Shown: piece by piece, positions 14,657-23,334 of the stretch
Numbering within the stretch: position 1 is the stretch's first letter
Layout of the letters: the number at the start of each line of letters is the position of its first letter
NCBI GenBank assembly: GCA_016718275.1
Contig: JADKEA010000018.1
Coordinates: 1-51,332 of the forward strand
From: Candidatus Villigracilis affinis
GTDB taxonomy: Bacteria > Chloroflexota > Anaerolineae > Anaerolineales > Villigracilaceae
Reading direction: 5' to 3'
DNA: 51,332 nt
The notes under the pieces: generated by a model
Told to the model about the DNA's origin: nothing
Database searches by the model: none
Seen by the model: only the letters and a program-made list of their open reading frames with translations
Translations under genes and position numbers: made by a program

Positions 14657-15052
14657 TCAGCTCTTTGTGAGTGCAAACAAGGCATCCATGGCGCGAGGCG
14701 CATCTGCGATCGGCACAAAGATATGGTCGTGATAAAACGCGGCGACTATGTTGCAACTAATATTCGCTTCTGTCAGGGCTTTGGAGACTGCCGCGGTCAG
14801 GCCAACTGCTTCGAGTGAAGAATGGACCGTGAGCGTGATCCATGCACAGGTCGTTGCGTAGGGAATGTTCATCGCATCCGCTTTTTCTTTTGGCAGGATC
14901 ATCGTCACGCCTTCTTTTTCCAGAAAATAGCAAAGCGGGTCAAGTGCAACAACCTGTTCTTTCGAATCCGCGAGACAGTAGACGTATTCACCTGCATTGA
15001 GCTCGGGCTTCATGTTTTTCAAAAGTTCGGAGAGATCGGTTTCTCCGCTCAT
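14657..15052 (-). CDS. ACT domain-containing protein
   Basis: 131 aa. The protein has the form of the tandem-ACT family that includes DUF2241: LNAGEYVYCLADSKEQVVAL ('eYvfc.') in the first half and 'WITLTVHSSLEAVGLTAAVSKALTEANISCNIVAAFYHDHIFVP' in the second, the latter a clear ACT fold. ACT domains bind amino acids or similar ligands and usually regulate enzymes; this stand-alone protein has no attached enzyme. Its ATG overlaps the stop of the upstream methyltransferase gene by 4 nt (ATGA), so the two are translationally coupled. Confidence 0.87.
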   Translation of the reverse strand: MSGETDLSELLKNMKPELNAGEYVYCLADSKEQVVALDPLCYFLEKEGVTMILPKEKADAMNIPYATTCAWITLTVHSSLEAVGLTAAVSKALTEANISCNIVAAFYHDHIFVPIADAPRAMDALFALTKS

Positions 15053-16044
15053 TTTCGCTTGACATCCAAAATCGCAATTTTGGTGGAATGGTTGAACGGC
15101 GCAGGGTTGGTGACGGGGTTTCCCAGCCTGGTTTCGGGGTAGCCTGTGAAATCTTCGGGCACAGGGATAAGTTCTCTGATCTTCAAGTATCCATCTTTAC
15201 ATAATGATTCAAGGGTCTGCATATATTCATCGCCGCTGACAAAAAGCGCATTGTTGATCGCAATGAGAAAACCGCCATCGTTGATCAGCGGGCGAATCTT
15301 GTTAATGAGCCGCGCGCTTTCATGCACTTGATCCACCCTGCCTTTGGATGTGCTGGAGAAAAACGGCGGGTCGATCAAGACACAATCAAAAAAGGTGTTG
15401 GTCCGCTTCATATTGCTGACCTGTTCGAAGAAATCCCTGGCAATGAAATCCCCTTTACGAATGGGAAATCCGTTCAAGGTATAAGATGATTTTGCCAGAT
15501 TGAGGAATTCACGGTTCAAGTCAATTTGCACCACGCGGCTTGCTCCGCCTTTAAGGGCAGCCACGCCGAAGCTCCCTGTGTATGCAAATGTATTCAAGAC
15601 AGTTTTATCTTTTAGATTCTCAATGATCCATTTTCGCAAAAACCGCGTATCGAGATAAAAGCTGGCATCCCGATTCAAGATGGGATCGATGGCATACCAG
15701 GTATCGTGTTCTTTTATTTTTCGGTCAAACTCCGTACCGAATAAAAGCATGCCGCGTTTTTCATCCTGAGTGCCGTTGCGGGTCTTGATGATCCCAGCCT
15801 GCAGCCAATTCAGGGACGCAGTCAGGAATTGATGCGCCTCCTGTACGAGCAGTTGTCCCTGCTCGAAATCGTCGGCGTAATTGTGAATCACAACCGTGGA
15901 TGCGTACACGTCGATGGCAAGTTCAGGGCAGCCTTCGATGAATCCATTGAAAAGGCGGAATGCCGATTCGTGTTTGGGGTCGATCAACGAGGCGCGGGAA
16001 ATGAGGGCTTTTTCAAGCAGGGGAGTGATCGGTATGTTTGTCAT
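15049..16044 (-). CDS. Class I SAM-dependent methyltransferase, RlmI-like
   Basis: 331 aa. An N-terminal region ('AFRLFNGFIEGCPELAIDVYASTVVIHNY') resembles the RlmI/RlmK-type module before a Rossmann methyltransferase: the SAM loop is 'VLNTFAYTGSFGVAALKGGASRVVQIDLN', and 'CVLIDPPFFSS' gives the DPPF motif of N- or C-methylating nucleic-acid enzymes. 23S rRNA cytosine methylation is the known role of close relatives; the target here is inferred. The frame can open 24 codons earlier, but MTNIPITPLLEKAL at 16044 is the likely start. First gene of the operon with ACT and NTF2-like. Confidence 0.87.
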   Translation of the reverse strand: MTNIPITPLLEKALISRASLIDPKHESAFRLFNGFIEGCPELAIDVYASTVVIHNYADDFEQGQLLVQEAHQFLTASLNWLQAGIIKTRNGTQDEKRGMLLFGTEFDRKIKEHDTWYAIDPILNRDASFYLDTRFLRKWIIENLKDKTVLNTFAYTGSFGVAALKGGASRVVQIDLNREFLNLAKSSYTLNGFPIRKGDFIARDFFEQVSNMKRTNTFFDCVLIDPPFFSSTSKGRVDQVHESARLINKIRPLINDGGFLIAINNALFVSGDEYMQTLESLCKDGYLKIRELIPVPEDFTGYPETRLGNPVTNPAPFNHSTKIAILDVKRK

Positions 16045-16104
16045 TTGGGTTGGTGAGATTATATCCCTTCCACATTCAGCACTGGCAACGTGATTTTCAA
16101 CACC

Positions 16105-16152
16105 TTGACAGTGCAATCCCGCGGGGGTAAAAACAAACCGACTAGTCGGTTT
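16105..16152 (+). promoter_or_regulatory. tetR promoter with perfect palindromic operator
   Basis: TTGACA (16105-16110), a 17-nt spacer and TAAAAA (16128-16133) form a plausible sigma-70 promoter. Directly after it, AAACCGACTAGTCGGTTT (16135-16152) is an 18-bp perfect palindrome over the expected transcription start, the usual form of a TetR-family operator. Autoregulation of the TetR gene and the SDR gene behind it is the simplest reading. Confidence 0.75.
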
Positions 16153-16198
16153 TTATTATTCCGCCCCTGTCCCGCTCCTTTTTAGGAGCAAGGAAACC

Positions 16199-16792
16199 AT
16201 GCAACAACGAAGTGAAGAAACCCGTTCGAGAATTCTCGGATCAGCCATCAAGTTATTTTCCGCACGCGGATTCAATGCCGCCAGTGTCGATGATATCTGC
16301 AAGGATGCAGGCATCAGCAAAGGCGCCTTCTATCATCATTTTGAAAGCAAGCAGGCGCTTTTCCTGGCCTTGCTTGATGTATGGCTGCAAACAATCGACA
16401 ACGCGATCGAGGCTTCAAAGGATAAGACCGTCCCCGAAACGTTCATGCTTATCACCGAAGCTTTTCCATTTATCTTTGAAACCGCGGGGGAAGGTCTGCC
16501 CATGTTCCTAGAGTTCTGGCTTCAAGCCAGCCGCGATGAAAAGATCTGGCAGGCGAGCATTGCCCCCTATCGTCGTTATCAGAAACATTTCACCTCGCTG
16601 ATCAAAAAAGGCGTGGACGAAGGTTCGTTCGTTAAAGTCGATCCAGAATTAACCGCACGCATGATCGTCTCGATGGCGATGGGTCTCTTGATTCAAAGCC
16701 TGCTCGATCCCAAAGGCGCAAAATGGGAAAAGACGGCCCGTGAGATCACAAAGATGATGATGGACACATTGCTGCGAAAAAGTGAGGCTTAA
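16199..16792 (+). CDS. TetR/AcrR family transcriptional regulator
   Basis: 197 aa. The N-terminal HTH is clear: 'TRSRILGSAIKLFSARGFNAASVDDICKDAGISKGAFYHHFESKQALF', the TetR signature. The rest is a helical ligand-binding domain with 'FEFWLQASRDEKIWQ' and 'ARMIVSMAMGLLIQSLL', similar to the group with TetR_C_6-like ends. The ligand is unknown. AAGGA lies 5 nt before the ATG. An 18-bp perfect palindrome sits in the promoter, and an SDR gene begins 2 nt after the stop, so the regulator probably controls itself and that enzyme. Confidence 0.95.
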   Translation: MQQRSEETRSRILGSAIKLFSARGFNAASVDDICKDAGISKGAFYHHFESKQALFLALLDVWLQTIDNAIEASKDKTVPETFMLITEAFPFIFETAGEGLPMFLEFWLQASRDEKIWQASIAPYRRYQKHFTSLIKKGVDEGSFVKVDPELTARMIVSMAMGLLIQSLLDPKGAKWEKTAREITKMMMDTLLRKSEA

Positions 16793-16794
16793 GA

Positions 16795-17769
16795 ATGTGG
16801 CTGGTAACTGGCGCAACCGGACACGTTGGTAATGTCCTTGTGCGAAAACTATTGGAACGCGGTGAACAGGTTCGGGCGCTGATCCTGCCTGGCGAAAGCC
16901 GCGAATCAATTCACGGATTAAATGTCGAAGCGGCTGAAGGGGATGTGCTTAATTTGGATTCGGTGTTCGAGTCCATGCAGGGCATCAAAGGCATTTTTCA
17001 CCTGGCAGGTGTCATTTCGATCATGCCCGGGCCGAATGCATTCGTGCGCAAGGTCAATGTGGATGGCACGAAAAATATTTTGCGCGCCGCGCAGGAAATG
17101 AACATCAGCAAGCTGGTGTATACCTCATCCATACATGCCATTCAACGCGTCGAAGATGGGGTGATCGATGAGAGCGTGCCGTACGACATGAAAAATCCCT
17201 ACGGCGCGTATGACCGTTCAAAGGCGGAGGCAACGCTCGAAGTATTGAATGCGGCTCAAACTGGACTTGAAGCTGTTGTGACCTGCCCCACAGGTGTGAT
17301 CGGCCCTTATGATTTTCGCGGGTCAATGATGGGCGCCGTCATCCACGATGCGGCAACTGCCAAACCAGCCCTATACGTGGATGGCGCCTATGATTTCGTG
17401 GATGTGCGCGATGTAGCCGATGGATTAATTTCCGCGGCAGAAAATGGAAAACGCGGCGAAAGTTATATTTTATCGGGGCAAAAGATCTCGATACGATATT
17501 TACTCGAAACCGTGCGCGAGATCACAGGGAAACACTTCTTCCAAATGAAGATCCCATTCGACCTTGCAAGGTTTGCGGCAATGTTCACGCCCATGTATTA
17601 CCGTTTCGCAAATGCCACGCCGCGATTCACACCGTACTCCCTTGAAGTATTGCAAAGCAATTCGAACATCAGCCACGCCAAGGCGACCAGAGAACTGGGT
17701 TATTCACCACGGACATTGTATGAAAGCATCAAAGATACAGTGAAGTGGATATTGGAAAAGAAAAAATAA
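16795..17769 (+). CDS. NAD-dependent epimerase/dehydratase (extended SDR)
   Basis: 324 aa. The Rossmann motif GATGHVGN is at the N-terminus. The catalytic Tyr and Lys appear in YDRSKAEATLE, and 'CPTGVIGPYDFRGS' matches the substrate side of the dihydroflavonol-reductase/3-beta-HSD-like group. The Ser of the triad is in 'YTSSIHA'. These enzymes reduce or epimerise steroid-like, flavonoid-like or sugar substrates; the actual substrate is unknown. It starts 2 nt after the tetR stop, so expression is likely under that regulator. A paralogue with the same architecture lies at 32181-33155. Confidence 0.9.
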   Translation: MWLVTGATGHVGNVLVRKLLERGEQVRALILPGESRESIHGLNVEAAEGDVLNLDSVFESMQGIKGIFHLAGVISIMPGPNAFVRKVNVDGTKNILRAAQEMNISKLVYTSSIHAIQRVEDGVIDESVPYDMKNPYGAYDRSKAEATLEVLNAAQTGLEAVVTCPTGVIGPYDFRGSMMGAVIHDAATAKPALYVDGAYDFVDVRDVADGLISAAENGKRGESYILSGQKISIRYLLETVREITGKHFFQMKIPFDLARFAAMFTPMYYRFANATPRFTPYSLEVLQSNSNISHAKATRELGYSPRTLYESIKDTVKWILEKKK

Positions 17770-17833
17770 ACCCTCTGCTGGCTTGATATTACACACAGCC
17801 ATCAGAGACCCATAAACCAAAGAGGAGCAAAAC

Positions 17834-18697
17834 ATGAAAATCGTAACAGACTGCGCGGCAGATATGCCGAATGAAGAACTTGAAAGACTGGGAATTGTGC
17901 AGGCCCCGCTTTTCATCCAATTTCCTGAAGGCGAAGTGAATGCCATGGAAATTTCAGCAGACGAGTTCTACAACCGCCTTGAAGCCATGCGTCCGCAGAT
18001 CCCGACCACGGCACAACCATCCAGCGGAATATTCGCCGAGTTGTACCGCAAACTGGCGCTGACCGAGAAAAATATTTTCTCGGTGCATATTTCATCGGGA
18101 TTGAGCGGCACAATCAATTCAGCGCGGGATGGCGGTGAACAGGTCAAGGCGGAGGCGAATGTCAGCTTTTGGGATACGCTCACCCTTTCAGGTGGAGAAC
18201 GCTTTCAAGTGGTGGCCGCGGCCCTGGCACATAAGGCAGGCTGGGCCATGGATAAAATCCAGGAACGCCTGACGAAGATCCGCGAGAAGACCGAAGTGAT
18301 CTATACGCTCGATACGCTGGAATACCTCGCCCGCGGCGGACGCATCGGACGTGTGAAGGCGTTGGCGGGTGCGCTTCTCAACCTCAAACCTATCATCCGC
18401 GTGGACATCGACGGCAAATACAGCACCGTCAAAAACGAGCGGACGATCAACAAGTCGATTGCGGCAATTGCCGATCATCTGGCTGAGAAATATGGCAATA
18501 CTCCCGTATGGGTCACCGTACTGCACGGACGCTTCGCGGAAAAAGCAGACTTGCTTTCAAACGAATTCAAGCAAAAATTGAATGTCGCCAAAATGGAAGT
18601 GCAGCGCATCTCCCCTGTTTTGGGCGTGCACACAGGCCCGGGCATTGTCGGCGCTGCAGTGGTGCCGATGGAGTTGATGAGCGATCTGGGGGAATAA
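17834..18697 (+). CDS. DegV family protein (fatty acid-binding)
   Basis: 287 aa. MKIVTDCAADMPNEELERLG is the family's opening, followed by the TTAQPSSG and SSGLSGTINSA loops that hold the fatty-acid carboxylate, and 'TLEYLARGGRIGRVKA' in the second domain. DegV/FakB proteins bind fatty acids and present them to the kinase FakA for phospholipid synthesis. No fakA is visible in the window. GAGGAG lies 8 nt before the ATG. It lies 64 nt after the SDR gene and could be part of the same transcript. Confidence 0.94.
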   Translation: MKIVTDCAADMPNEELERLGIVQAPLFIQFPEGEVNAMEISADEFYNRLEAMRPQIPTTAQPSSGIFAELYRKLALTEKNIFSVHISSGLSGTINSARDGGEQVKAEANVSFWDTLTLSGGERFQVVAAALAHKAGWAMDKIQERLTKIREKTEVIYTLDTLEYLARGGRIGRVKALAGALLNLKPIIRVDIDGKYSTVKNERTINKSIAAIADHLAEKYGNTPVWVTVLHGRFAEKADLLSNEFKQKLNVAKMEVQRISPVLGVHTGPGIVGAAVVPMELMSDLGE

Positions 18698-18721
18698 AAA
18701 GAAAGTCGAAAGAGGAAAGAA

Positions 18722-18750
18722 AACGGGCTTGCAATTTCTGCAAGCCCGTT
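18722..18750. terminator. Bidirectional terminator between degV-family and M48 genes
   Basis: AACGGGCTTGCA (18722-18733) pairs perfectly with TGCAAGCCCGTT (18739-18750) around a 5-nt loop. A-rich sequence precedes it and GAGTTTTAT follows. Confidence 0.85.
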
Positions 18751-18756
18751 CGAGTT

Positions 18757-19908
18757 TTATGCGGCAAATCTTTTTGCTTTTTCGATCCGCTCGCCCAGCG
18801 GCGGGTGGGAATAGAACATGAAGACCACCCATTTTTCAGGGTCGATCTCGCCGAGGTTTTGATTCGCCAACCGTGTAAACGCGGAGGCAAATGCTTCGCC
18901 TTTTTGGGTGGAACTCAAGGCATAGTCATCGGCCATGTTTTCGCGCCAGCGAGAGATGGCGTTATTGATGGGCGAAGTCAACAATCCGTAGGTGGTGAGG
19001 ATAAGCATGAGCGCAGGCAAGGCGGCGATGTCTGCGGGGGAGGTGAAGGAGAAAAAGCTCACAGCGGAGTCCAATGCCAGTGATGCAATGAACAGGCTGA
19101 GGGTCGTGCTGACCGTGCCGAAGGCGATCAAAAAGGGAATGTCTTTGTGGACGTGATGTCCCAGCTCATGAGCGAGGACCGTTTCAATTTCATCCAAAGT
19201 GAATTCGGTGATGAGGGTATCGCCAAGAATAATGCGGCGTGTGTTGCCCAGACCCGTCAGCGCAGCGTTGGCGGCCTTCGTGCGCTTGGACATGTCGAAT
19301 TTGAAGACGCCTTTTACTTTTGTATTCGCGCGTTTTGCCAAAGCAAGCAGACGTTCTTCCAGTTCCTTGTGTTCGTCGCCAAGCGGAACGTATTTGTTGA
19401 AGAGTGGCATGATGAGCACGGGCGCAAGATTCGAAACAAGGATGTTGAAGAGCAGCAGGCCGCCTGCCACCCACAACCACCATGCATCGCCTGTGAGACG
19501 CAGGGCGAGATACATCAACTCAAGCATGATCAACCCAAGCGGCGCACCAATGGCGAGACCTTTGAGCTGATCCACAACCCAATCTTTGAGCGACTGATTG
19601 GACTGACCAAATCGATGCGGCAGAACAAATCCGCTGTAGTAGCTGAGAGGCAGATTGATGATGGCAGAGATGCCGCCGAAAATGGCAATGTACAGCGCGA
19701 TGATGAGCCAATCGGAGCCAATGGTCAGCGACCAGTTGACTGTGACCAGTTGATGAAGCCATTCGCGGAGTGAAATGCTCCAGCCGAGGAACAGCCATGC
19801 CAGGGCATAGGCCACGCCAAAGAGCGTATCCACCAGCCAAAGGCGGCGATTGATTCGGGAATATTCTTTTGCTTGTTTTTGTTTTTCAGGATCGAGAGTG
19901 GTTTCCAT
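18757..19908 (-). CDS. M48 family metallopeptidase (Ste24/HtpX-like)
   Basis: 383 aa. A membrane zinc protease with the CAAX-protease layout: several N-terminal helices, an N-terminal-domain segment KYVPLGDEHKELEERLLALA, FKFDMSKRTKAANAALTGLG, the zinc motif HELGHHVHKD (247-256), and a downstream ENMADDYAL that supplies the third ligand Glu. In eukaryotes Ste24 clips prenylated proteins; bacterial members take part in membrane protein quality control. The frame is open further upstream, but METTLDPEKQKQAKEY at 19908 is the natural start. A perfect TGCTATAAT stands just before it and there is no ribosome site, suggesting leaderless translation. Confidence 0.92.
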   Translation of the reverse strand: METTLDPEKQKQAKEYSRINRRLWLVDTLFGVAYALAWLFLGWSISLREWLHQLVTVNWSLTIGSDWLIIALYIAIFGGISAIINLPLSYYSGFVLPHRFGQSNQSLKDWVVDQLKGLAIGAPLGLIMLELMYLALRLTGDAWWLWVAGGLLLFNILVSNLAPVLIMPLFNKYVPLGDEHKELEERLLALAKRANTKVKGVFKFDMSKRTKAANAALTGLGNTRRIILGDTLITEFTLDEIETVLAHELGHHVHKDIPFLIAFGTVSTTLSLFIASLALDSAVSFFSFTSPADIAALPALMLILTTYGLLTSPINNAISRWRENMADDYALSSTQKGEAFASAFTRLANQNLGEIDPEKWVVFMFYSHPPLGERIEKAKRFAA

Positions 19909-19914
19909 AGAAAA

Positions 19915-19923
19915 ATTATAGCA
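19915..19923 (-). promoter_or_regulatory. Extended -10 promoter (TGCTATAAT) of the M48 gene, leaderless
   Basis: On the minus strand TGCTATAAT ends 6 nt before the ATG at 19908, placing the expected transcription start on the start codon itself. The TGn extension can replace a -35 box, which is poor here. Confidence 0.65.
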
Positions 19924-20020
19924 TGGGCCGTTAAACCCATTGCTGAATCCGACTCTTCCGGTCCAATTATCATTCCCCTCCATGTCTATAGCAAAGCTGC
20001 TTGACAAACCGCGATTTTGG

Positions 20021-20103
20021 AACGCGAATAGCGCGAATGGATGAATTTCACAAATTTTCCTTGAGTTTATTCGCATCATTCGCAAATTCGCGGCATTCGC
20101 GTT
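20021..20103. repeat. GCGAAT-rich inverted repeat
   Basis: AACGCGAATAGCGCGAAT (20021-20038) is repeated inverted as ATTCGCGGCATTCGCGTT (20086-20103) with two or so mismatches. Between them ATTCGCATCATTCGCA carries further copies of the same hexamer. It occupies the 323-nt gap between the divergent M48 and histidine kinase genes; apart from promoters nothing else is seen in the gap. Confidence 0.65.
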
Positions 20104-20231
20104 GAAGTTCTTCTGACTTTGCCATAGCCATGTGTTCCCCTCCGTAGAAGGTTGAATTAGTGACCTAAAAAGCATACAATAAACCAAGGAAGTAGAAGCG
20201 AATAAAATATTGAACAGGGTAATTTTGTTGT

Positions 20232-21920
20232 ATGGAAAACGCAATGCAAAAATCATATTTGAAAGAGCACGAGGCGATCAAGCTTCATATCCTGGCAGAG
20301 GTCAGCCAGCAAATTACTTCAATTCTGGATATTAATGAATTACTCGTTCGAGTAGTGCGTCTTATTCAGCAAACATTTAATTACTACCATGTGGGAATCG
20401 GTTTGATCGAGGGTGAGGATGTCATCTACCGCCTTGGCGCGGGAACTCTGTGGGATGACCCAAATTTTCAATTCAAACCCGCGCGTTTGAAAATCGGATC
20501 GGAGGGGATCACAGGTTGGGTCGCTCAAACTGGCGAGGCAGCGCTGGTTCCAGATGTGTCACTTGATCCACATTATGTTTGGATGCAGGGCAGCCTGACC
20601 AAATCAGAGCTGACGGTACCGATCACTGTAAAGGGCAGAACCATTGGCGTGCTGGATGTGCAAAGCCAACACATTGATGACTTTGAGCAAACAGATCAGG
20701 AACTTATGCAGGCCATTGCCAGCCAGACGGGCATAGCAATGGAAAATGCGCGCCTGTTTGCCGAGACCCAGCGCCTGCTCAAAGAGACCGAACAGCGCGC
20801 CAACAAACTTACGGTCATCAACAGCGTTCAGCAGGGGCTTGCCTCAAAACTTGAGGTTCAGGCCATTTATGATCTGGTCGGGGACAAGTTCCGCGATATT
20901 TTCGATGCGCAGGTGGTGATGATTTCCACGTATGATCCGCAGTCCAATTCAATTATGCATCGCTATGCAATCGAACGCGGTGAGCGTGTTTACTCGCCAA
21001 ACCCGCAACCGCCGGGCGGATTCCGATCTCAAATCATCCACACCCGGCAACCGTTGCTGGTTAATACCAAAGTTGCGGAAGAGGCAGTCCGCCTCGGGCA
21101 GCCAACTTTACCGGGCACAATTACGCCGAAGTCCTGGTTAGGCGTGCCAATGCTTGTTAGCGGCCAGGTGACCGGAATATTGAGCGTGCAAAATGTAGAG
21201 AGGGAGAATGTGTTCGATGAATCCGATATCCACCTTTTACAAATGTTTGCAGCTTCAATGAGCATCGCACTCGAAAATGCGCGTCTATATGAGCAGGCAC
21301 GTCAACTGGCGATTCTGGAGGAAAGACAGCGGCTGGGTAGAGAGCTGCATGACTCGGTCACACAATCCCTGTATGGGATTAGTCTGTACGCTCAGGCGGC
21401 CTGTGGAAAGATTTCAGCCAATCAACTTGACCAGGTCAGACAGTATCTTGATGACATTCAAAACACCGCGCAGGAATCTTTGGCAGATATGCGCCTGCTC
21501 ATCTATGAACTGAGACCGCCGATCCTTGATAAGGAGGGGTTGATTACCGCGCTTCAAAATCGTCTCTTTTCCGTGGAGAACAGAGCCGGGCTAAAATCCA
21601 ACCTTAAGAGCAATCTAATGGGGCGGCTTTCTTCAGAAGTGGAAGAAGGGCTATATCGCATTGCACATGAAGCACTCAACAATACGATCAAACATGCGCA
21701 CGCAAAAAACATACTGATCAGTATTCAACAAGAATCCGCATCTGTCTCAATGGAAATCTCTGACGATGGAATTGGGTTTGACCCTGAAACTGCCCGTCGC
21801 GAGGGAAGTCTGGGGTTGAACAACATGCAGGAACGTGCCCGGTCTCAGGGCTGGCAATTCCATGTTGAAAGCAGTCCGGGGAATGGGGCGCGGGTCCATG
21901 TGGAGGTAATACAACCATGA
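20232..21920 (+). CDS. GAF-GAF sensor histidine kinase, NarL type (HisKA_3)
   Basis: 562 aa, no membrane segment, so a cytoplasmic sensor. A first GAF domain spans about 15-175 and a second about 195-345; both lack obvious haem or cobalamin motifs, so the signal is open. The dimerisation/phosphoacceptor helix has LEERQRLGRELHDSVTQSLY with the His of the HisKA_3 class. The ATPase part shows 'ALNNTIKHA' (N box), 'DDGIGFDPE' (G1 box) and 'GSLGLNNMQERA'. The response regulator begins inside its stop codon (ATGA overlap), so the pair is a genuine two-component system. Confidence 0.95.
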   Translation: MENAMQKSYLKEHEAIKLHILAEVSQQITSILDINELLVRVVRLIQQTFNYYHVGIGLIEGEDVIYRLGAGTLWDDPNFQFKPARLKIGSEGITGWVAQTGEAALVPDVSLDPHYVWMQGSLTKSELTVPITVKGRTIGVLDVQSQHIDDFEQTDQELMQAIASQTGIAMENARLFAETQRLLKETEQRANKLTVINSVQQGLASKLEVQAIYDLVGDKFRDIFDAQVVMISTYDPQSNSIMHRYAIERGERVYSPNPQPPGGFRSQIIHTRQPLLVNTKVAEEAVRLGQPTLPGTITPKSWLGVPMLVSGQVTGILSVQNVERENVFDESDIHLLQMFAASMSIALENARLYEQARQLAILEERQRLGRELHDSVTQSLYGISLYAQAACGKISANQLDQVRQYLDDIQNTAQESLADMRLLIYELRPPILDKEGLITALQNRLFSVENRAGLKSNLKSNLMGRLSSEVEEGLYRIAHEALNNTIKHAHAKNILISIQQESASVSMEISDDGIGFDPETARREGSLGLNNMQERARSQGWQFHVESSPGNGARVHVEVIQP

Positions 21921-22591
21921 GCGACAAGATAAAAAGGAATACTGCGTCCATTCGGGTGCTGGTTGTGGATGACCATGCCATCATCCGTAAAGGCTTGAAA
22001 GCCGTGTTAGAACTTGTTCCAGATATAGAACTGGTGGGCGAGGCCGAGAATGGAAAACAGGCAGTCAAAATGGATCGGGAATTAACTCCCGATGTCATCT
22101 TGATGGACTTAATGATGCCGGAGATGGATGGAATCGCATGTATCAAGGAGATTAAAACCCATCGCCCCGAGGCGAATATCCTGGTGCTGACAAATTTCGC
22201 TGGTGAAGATATGATATTCCCCGCGATCAAAGCCGGGGCAATGGGATATCACCTGAAAGATTCAAGTCCTGAAGCCCTGATTGATGCGATCCGTCAAGTG
22301 AACCATGGTGTCGCATCCCTGCATCCAAGCATTGCCAAAAAAGTTCTGGATGAACTCCACGATCCTGAGAAAAAACAGCTATTGGAAGATCCATTGACCC
22401 AACGCGAGGTGGAAATCCTGCGACTCATTGCACAAGGACATGAAAATAAGGCTATTGCTGAACAGTTGGTTATCAGTGACGCCACAGTTCGCACCCACGT
22501 TAGCAATATCTTAGGGAAGCTGCATTTGGCCAGTCGTATACAGGCTGCCCTCTACGCATTACGAGAGGGACTTGCCACCCTCGATGAGTAG
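21917..22591 (+). CDS. NarL/LuxR family response regulator
   Basis: 224 aa. The receiver domain has the phosphoacceptor Asp in 'DVILMDLMMPEMDGIACIK' and the switch residues in 'ILVLTNF' and 'YHLKDSS'. A linker leads to a LuxR-type HTH, 'LTQREVEILRLIAQGHENKAIAEQLVISDATVRTHVSNILGKL'. It overlaps the kinase gene by 4 nt and is followed by a terminator, so these two genes form one operon. Targets are not deducible. Confidence 0.96.
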   Translation: MSDKIKRNTASIRVLVVDDHAIIRKGLKAVLELVPDIELVGEAENGKQAVKMDRELTPDVILMDLMMPEMDGIACIKEIKTHRPEANILVLTNFAGEDMIFPAIKAGAMGYHLKDSSPEALIDAIRQVNHGVASLHPSIAKKVLDELHDPEKKQLLEDPLTQREVEILRLIAQGHENKAIAEQLVISDATVRTHVSNILGKLHLASRIQAALYALREGLATLDE

Positions 22592-22636
22592 GAATGTTAA
22601 TCCACATTTTGCGTAGTACAAGTAGTTTTTTCTAGG

Positions 22637-22666
22637 CAAAAAGACCGCCTAAAAACGGTCTTTTTG
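22637..22666 (+). terminator. Terminator of the GAF kinase-regulator operon
   Basis: CAAAAAGACCG (22637-22647) pairs with CGGTCTTTTTG (22656-22666), 8-nt loop, 46 nt after the regulator stop. Confidence 0.88.
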
Positions 22667-22800
22667 TTTAACCAAATATCCACCACAAACTGATGCGCTG
22701 GCTTCCATTCCCTGCTATCCTAATCATGGAAAACTTAGGATTGTCGTTACGCCCTGGTTTTCAATAAGAGAAAAACCTGCGAATTTTGATGGAGGCACCT

Positions 22801-23040
22801 ATGAATAATATTTATCACTGGCATGACGAGGTGATGGTAGCCCTGGAAATGGAAAATTTCAAGCGGGAAATCGAATCGATCCGCTTGCTCCAAGATGCGG
22901 GACTCTCCAATCCGGGCTGGCTTGAACGCATGAGCATCGCGCTTGGAAAAGGGTTGGCAAAATTGGGGCGACACATGCATAAGGAAAACACAGCTCCCAC
23001 CCAAGCTTACCAGACCACCAGCAGCAAATATGCCGCATAA
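22801..23040 (+). CDS. Small hypothetical protein (79 aa)
   Basis: A 79-aa protein beginning MNNIYHWHDEVMVALEMENF. GGAGG stands 7 nt upstream of the ATG, an ideal ribosome site, which supports a real gene. The first half is helical and acidic ('HDEVMVALEMENFKREIESIRLLQDAG'); the second has 'LERMSIALGKGLAKLGRHMHKE', an amphipathic basic helix. No membrane helix or cysteine pair. I do not recognise a family. It stands alone between two terminators, near signal-transduction genes. Confidence 0.65.
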   Translation: MNNIYHWHDEVMVALEMENFKREIESIRLLQDAGLSNPGWLERMSIALGKGLAKLGRHMHKENTAPTQAYQTTSSKYAA

Positions 23041-23064
23041 CTCAATCCGTTTCACCACTAGTCA

Positions 23065-23092
23065 GGGCTTTCATTAGAAACAATGAAAGCCC
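23065..23092 (+). terminator. Terminator after the 79-aa gene
   Basis: GGGCTTTCATT (23065-23075) pairs with AATGAAAGCCC (23082-23092), 6-nt loop. Only weakly U-rich afterwards. The remaining ~240 nt to the next gene show no other feature. Confidence 0.6.
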
Positions 23093-23334
23093 CGACCCAT
23101 TAATGGTCTGGATGCAATACAGATCATTAAGAGTCCCATTTAACGATCCTAACTCCACTTTTCTCGTATCACCCTAAACAATCCTGGTAGGCAAAACTAT
23201 ACAAAACCCAGCTTTTCTCAAGTCCAAAATCCATTGTACTCGGATGGCTAACAAATTCATTTCTGTTATGCTAAATATGCAGCGAACAACGGCTTTGAAG
23301 GAAACTTTCCACAATCAAACCTATGGAGTAATCA

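Noticed and set aside
18757..20256. 499-aa form of the M48 protease starting at 20256
   Set aside because: The added residues run through the GCGAAT repeat and overlap the histidine kinase start; family N-terminus begins at 19908.
20340..20528. Minus-strand ORFs inside the histidine kinase, RecD2 and FtsH genes
   Set aside because: All are shadows of strong coding frames on the other strand, with no ribosome sites and no recognisable domains.
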